Made by a program: the position numbers and the translations under genes. Shown here one piece after another: positions 7,431 to 9,904 of a stretch of 9,904 nucleotides of DNA. Source of the stretch: Desulfobacterales bacterium (GTDB taxonomy: Bacteria; Desulfobacterota; Desulfobacteria; Desulfobacterales; UBA5852). The stretch's first letter is position 1, and each line of letters starts with the position of its first letter. The stretch is taken from positions 1 to 9,904 of the forward strand of contig JASJBQ010000176.1 of NCBI GenBank assembly GCA_030066455.1, read 5' to 3'. The notes under the pieces are model-generated. The model did not search any database and was not told the origin of the DNA. It worked only from the letters and a program-made list of their open reading frames with translations.

Positions 7431-8765
7431 ATGGAAAGCTGTGACCACGTTTTCTACCGCAACCTCAAAAAAGACTACCCGCTGGCCGACCGGGCCGAGG
7501 GCGTCTACATCTGGGATGCCGAAGGCAAACGCTATATCGACGGATCGGGCGGGGCTTGCGTGGTCAGCATCGGCCACTGCGTCCCCGAAATTCTCGCGGC
7601 CATGGAAACCCAGTTCAAGCGGGTGCCCTTTGTTCACAGCAGCCATTTCACCAACCCGGCCGCCTGCGAACTGGGCGAGCTGCTCCATGCGATGGCGCCG
7701 GATAAATCCCTTAGCCGGACGTATTTCCTGTCCGGCGGCTCGGAGGCCGTGGAATCGGCGGTCAAACTGATGCGTCAATACTGGCGCGAGGCCGGAAAGC
7801 CCGACAAGTACAAGGTGATTTCGCGCTGGTCGAGCTTTCACGGCAACACCACCGGCGCACTGGCCCTGGGCGGCCACACCGCCCGCCGCAGCCACTACCT
7901 GCCGATTTTTCAGCATACCCCGCATATCGAGCCGGCCTACTGCTACCGCTGCCCGTTTCAGGAAAAACCGGAAACCTGCGCGCTGCAATGCGCCGAAGCG
8001 CTCGAGCGTTGCATCCTGCACGAGGGTCCCGAATCGGTGGGCGCCTTCATCGCCGAGCCGGTGGTGGGCGCGACGGCCGGGGCGGTCGTGCCCAGGGACG
8101 GCTACTGGCAGCGCATCCGCCAAATTTGCGACGAATACGAAATCATACTCATTGCCGATGAGGTCATGACCGGCATCGGTCGCTGCGGCCGCAATTTCGG
8201 CATCGAGAACTGGGGCGTCGTCCCCGACCTGATCGTGATGGCCAAGGGCCTGAGTTCCGGCTATACACCGCTGGGCGGGGTCATGGTCAAGGACGAGATC
8301 CACACGACCATCAAGAACGGCTCCGGGGTCTTTGTCCACGGCCACACCTACGGACAGAACCCGCTATCGACCGCCATCGGCGCCGCGGTCCTGCGCTACA
8401 TCAAGGCCAACGACCTCGTCGCGCGCGCCCGCCAGATGGGGGCCTACCTGATGGAGAGGCTGTCCGTCCTCGAGGCTCAGGAAATCGTGGGCGAAATTCG
8501 GGGCATCGGACTGTTTGCCGGCATTGAGCTTGTGCGCGACAAGGCCACCCGCGCCTGGTTCGAACGCGATCTCAAAGTCAATCTCCAGGTGGCCAACCAG
8601 GCGTTCGAACGGGGCCTGATCACCTATCCCGGCAACGGCGGCGTCGACGGCATTCACGGGGACCACATTCTCCTGGCGCCTCCGTTCACCATCACCGAGG
8701 AACAGATCGACGAGATGGTGGACATCCTCGAGGCGGCCATCGCCCACGTGACCCGCACCCTATAA
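7431..8765 (+). CDS. Class III PLP-dependent aminotransferase with a cysteine cluster
   Basis: This is a 444-residue fold-type I, class III (omega-type) aminotransferase. It probably moves an amino group from an omega- or beta-amino compound to a keto acid. PLP-site landmarks are SGGSEAVESA (101-110), the aromatic-His-Gly FHG (136-138), AEP (208-210), ADEVMTGIGR (242-251) with Asp243 binding the pyridine nitrogen, Lys272 (MAKGLSSGY) forming the Schiff base, and Thr306 in HGHTYGQNP for the phosphate. Residues 171-187 carry a cysteine pattern CX2CX8CX3C, reminiscent of a metal site. The start is ATG 7431, with AGGAGA at 7414-7419, 11 bases away. An ATG at 7421 is out of frame and stops after seven codons. 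It lies between the BKACE gene and glnD. Substrate cannot be read from sequence; beta-amino acids are suggested by the BKACE neighbour. Confidence 0.9.
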   Translation: MESCDHVFYRNLKKDYPLADRAEGVYIWDAEGKRYIDGSGGACVVSIGHCVPEILAAMETQFKRVPFVHSSHFTNPAACELGELLHAMAPDKSLSRTYFLSGGSEAVESAVKLMRQYWREAGKPDKYKVISRWSSFHGNTTGALALGGHTARRSHYLPIFQHTPHIEPAYCYRCPFQEKPETCALQCAEALERCILHEGPESVGAFIAEPVVGATAGAVVPRDGYWQRIRQICDEYEIILIADEVMTGIGRCGRNFGIENWGVVPDLIVMAKGLSSGYTPLGGVMVKDEIHTTIKNGSGVFVHGHTYGQNPLSTAIGAAVLRYIKANDLVARARQMGAYLMERLSVLEAQEIVGEIRGIGLFAGIELVRDKATRAWFERDLKVNLQVANQAFERGLITYPGNGGVDGIHGDHILLAPPFTITEEQIDEMVDILEAAIAHVTRTL

Positions 8766-8807
8766 CCTTCCCCCAAGCGCCGCAGCCCACTCATCGGCCA
8801 CCCGCCG

Positions 8808-8828
8808 CTGTCGGGCCCCTCCCGGCAG
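8808..8828 (+). terminator. Hairpin after the aminotransferase gene, weak terminator candidate
   Basis: CTGTCGGG (8808-8815) pairs with CCCGGCAG (8821-8828), including one T-G wobble, around the loop CCCCT. It begins 43 bases after the aminotransferase stop. No T-run follows, so it is not a proper intrinsic terminator. It may mark the 3' end of a Rho-dependent transcript. Confidence 0.3.
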
Positions 8829-8864
8829 GCCGCGAACCAAACACGCCTATGCACACCAGACTTT

Positions 8865-8911
8865 CAAAATTGTAATTTTTTTTCGCGCTGTAGTCACAAA
8901 TTTGAAATTTT
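8865..8911 (+). promoter_or_regulatory. Candidate tandem enhancer for the glnD sigma-54 promoter
   Basis: Two 15-bp sites, CAAAATTGTAATTTT (8865-8879) and CAAATTTGAAATTTT (8897-8911), both fit CAAWWTTGNAATWTT, the pattern also found upstream of glnB. Each has dyad symmetry: AAAATT/AATTTT around GT, and AAATTT/AAATTT around G. They are 32 bp apart and centred about 105 and 137 bp before the predicted glnD transcription start, almost the spacing of the two NtrC sites at E. coli glnAp2 (about -108 and -140). An enhancer-binding protein is inferred, not identified. Confidence 0.55.
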
Positions 8912-8983
8912 TTGCGCCGGCACACACGCCCAGTACCTGCCTAATTTATCGTATTTTATAGCTAATTGATCGATTCTTTTCCG

Positions 8984-8999
8984 TGGCACAACAATTGCT
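8984..8999 (+). promoter_or_regulatory. Sigma-54 (RpoN) promoter of glnD
   Basis: TGGCACAACAATTGCT keeps TGGCAC, the five-base spacer and TTGCT. GG (8985-8986) and GC (8997-8998) have 10 bases between them, as required. Only the G after TGGCAC differs from consensus. The predicted transcription start is about 9010, leaving a leader of about 40 bases before the glnD ATG. The promoter sits at the end of an AT-rich gap in otherwise GC-rich DNA. Confidence 0.85.
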
Positions 9000-9049
9000 G
9001 AAAAGATCGCGTACGTCATTCAAGCGCAACCAACGAATCGATCCGGACC

Positions 9050-9904
9050 ATGCCCAAGACCACCACCAGCGCCGCCGAAAAGCTTCGCCGCCAGCGAAAT
9101 CGCCTGTTTCGCGATTTTCCCAAGGGCCGGGTTCCGGACTTCATGCTGCAGCACTCGCGCCTGCTGGACGAATACTTCCGCAACAGCTTCGAGGCCAGCC
9201 TGATCGGCCCCCGCATGAACATCACCCGCAATCCCTATGTCATTATCGCCCAGGGCGGCTACGGTCGTGACGACCAGTGCGTGCACTCGGACGTCGACCT
9301 TCTGATTCTGTTCGAGAAACGGGTCCCGGAAAAGGCGGAGGCGCTGATCCGTGAAATCGTCTACCCCCTCTGGGACCTGGGCCTCGAGGTGGGGCATGCC
9401 ACCCGCGCCCTCAAGGAGTGTCTATCGCTGGCCGCCAAGGATTTCGAAATCCTGACACCGCTTCTGGATGCCCGCTTCGTCTGCGGAATGAGCCGGCTCT
9501 ATTCGATGCTGATGCAGATGCTGCGGGATAAGGTCATCAAGCGGCGCGCCCGCAAGGTGATCGACTGGCTGGTGGAAACCAACCAGGAACGCCACGTGCG
9601 TTTCGGCGACTCGGCCTATCTGCTGGAGCCCAACCTGAAGGAGGGGCAGGGGGGGCTGCGCGACTACCACACCATGCTGTGGATCGCCCGCATCAAGTCC
9701 AACCTCAAGCAGCCGCGCGACTTCGAATACCTTGGCTATCTGTCCCACGAGGAGTACCGGCAGATGCTGGCGGCCTTGCGGTTTATTTTCGATGTCCGCA
9801 ACCGTCTGCATCTTCTCAGCAACCGCAAGAACGACCAGCTGCATTTCGAACACCAGATCCGGCTCGCCCGCGCCCTGGGCTATCGGCGCAGCAACGGCCA
9901 GCAG
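9050..9904 (+). CDS. glnD: PII uridylyltransferase / uridylyl-removing enzyme GlnD, 3' truncated
   Basis: The frame opens at ATG 9050 and stays open to the window end, giving the first 285 residues. GlnD uridylylates PII at low glutamine and removes UMP at high glutamine. The nucleotidyltransferase motif is clear: GGYGR (69-73) followed by SDVDLLIL (80-87) with metal-binding Asp81 and Asp83. The family block LEPNLKEGQGGLRDYHTML (192-210) follows. The HD domain and two ACT domains expected in a protein of roughly 850-900 residues lie beyond the edge. The N-terminus before the GGYGR motif is short compared with E. coli. No in-frame start lies upstream before the stop at 8999-9001, so 9050 is the earliest possible ATG. 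The Shine-Dalgarno is poor. Transcription from the sigma-54 promoter 50 bp upstream would make GlnD itself nitrogen-regulated. Confidence 0.95.
   Translation, partial: MPKTTTSAAEKLRRQRNRLFRDFPKGRVPDFMLQHSRLLDEYFRNSFEASLIGPRMNITRNPYVIIAQGGYGRDDQCVHSDVDLLILFEKRVPEKAEALIREIVYPLWDLGLEVGHATRALKECLSLAAKDFEILTPLLDARFVCGMSRLYSMLMQMLRDKVIKRRARKVIDWLVETNQERHVRFGDSAYLLEPNLKEGQGGLRDYHTMLWIARIKSNLKQPRDFEYLGYLSHEEYRQMLAALRFIFDVRNRLHLLSNRKNDQLHFEHQIRLARALGYRRSNGQQ

Noticed and set aside
7421..7444. Seven-codon frame (MSRHGKL) overlapping the aminotransferase start
   Set aside because: Its ATG is only one base from the Shine-Dalgarno, too close for initiation. The 7431 ATG opens the real gene.
7335..8345. 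336-residue minus-strand open frame opposite the aminotransferase gene
   Set aside because: It is a shadow of a clear class III aminotransferase with no recognisable motif.
8983..9270. 95-codon + strand open frame across the glnD start
   Set aside because: Its GTG start lies inside the sigma-54 promoter, and it overlaps the well-supported glnD frame.

Overview
The window is GC-rich, densely coding DNA with every supported gene on the + strand. It most likely comes from the chromosome of a Gram-negative anaerobe of the Desulfobacterota, perhaps a Desulfosarcina-like sulfate reducer. Pointers are an outer-membrane-type M48 lipoprotein protease, a two-domain GlnE, a PII protein with the uridylylation tyrosine, sigma-54 promoters, and a BKACE enzyme paired with a class III aminotransferase. 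The taxonomic guess is inference from gene content. I see no mobile element, CRISPR array, tRNA or rRNA.

Layout: (1) 1-1269, an M48 zinc metalloprotease lipoprotein with C-terminal TPR repeats, cut by the left edge just before its lipobox cysteine. (2) 1329-4217, glnE, the bifunctional glutamine synthetase adenylyltransferase/adenylyl-removing enzyme. (3) 4218-4494, an AT-rich regulatory gap with a near-perfect sigma-54 promoter and upstream dyads. (4) 4495-4833 glnB (PII) and 4957-6279 amt (ammonium channel), a sigma-54-driven operon closed by a strong intrinsic terminator at 6340-6372. (5) 6431-7279, a BKACE-family beta-keto acid cleavage enzyme, and 7431-8765, a class III PLP aminotransferase, an insert of carbon/amine metabolism. 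(6) 8766-9049, a second AT-rich regulatory gap with another sigma-54 promoter. (7) 9050-9904+, the first 285 residues of glnD (PII uridylyltransferase), cut by the right edge.

Together glnE, glnB, amt and glnD form almost the whole PII nitrogen-signalling relay. In the known scheme GlnD senses glutamine and uridylylates PII at Tyr51. PII then sets the direction of GlnE activity on glutamine synthetase and gates the Amt channel. glnA and ntrBC are not in the window.

The most interesting signal is regulatory. The two sigma-54 promoters (4400-4415 and 8984-8999) each have, 80 to 126 bp upstream of the -24 element, a pair of AT-rich dyads fitting one 15-bp pattern, CAAWWTTGNAATWTT. The pairs are spaced 30 and 32 bp apart. 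This is the geometry of a tandem enhancer for an NtrC-type activator, but the sequence is unlike the enteric NtrC site. It suggests one activator co-regulates glnB-amt and, unusually, glnD. A second idea is that the aminotransferase and BKACE form a two-step route that takes nitrogen from beta-amino acids.
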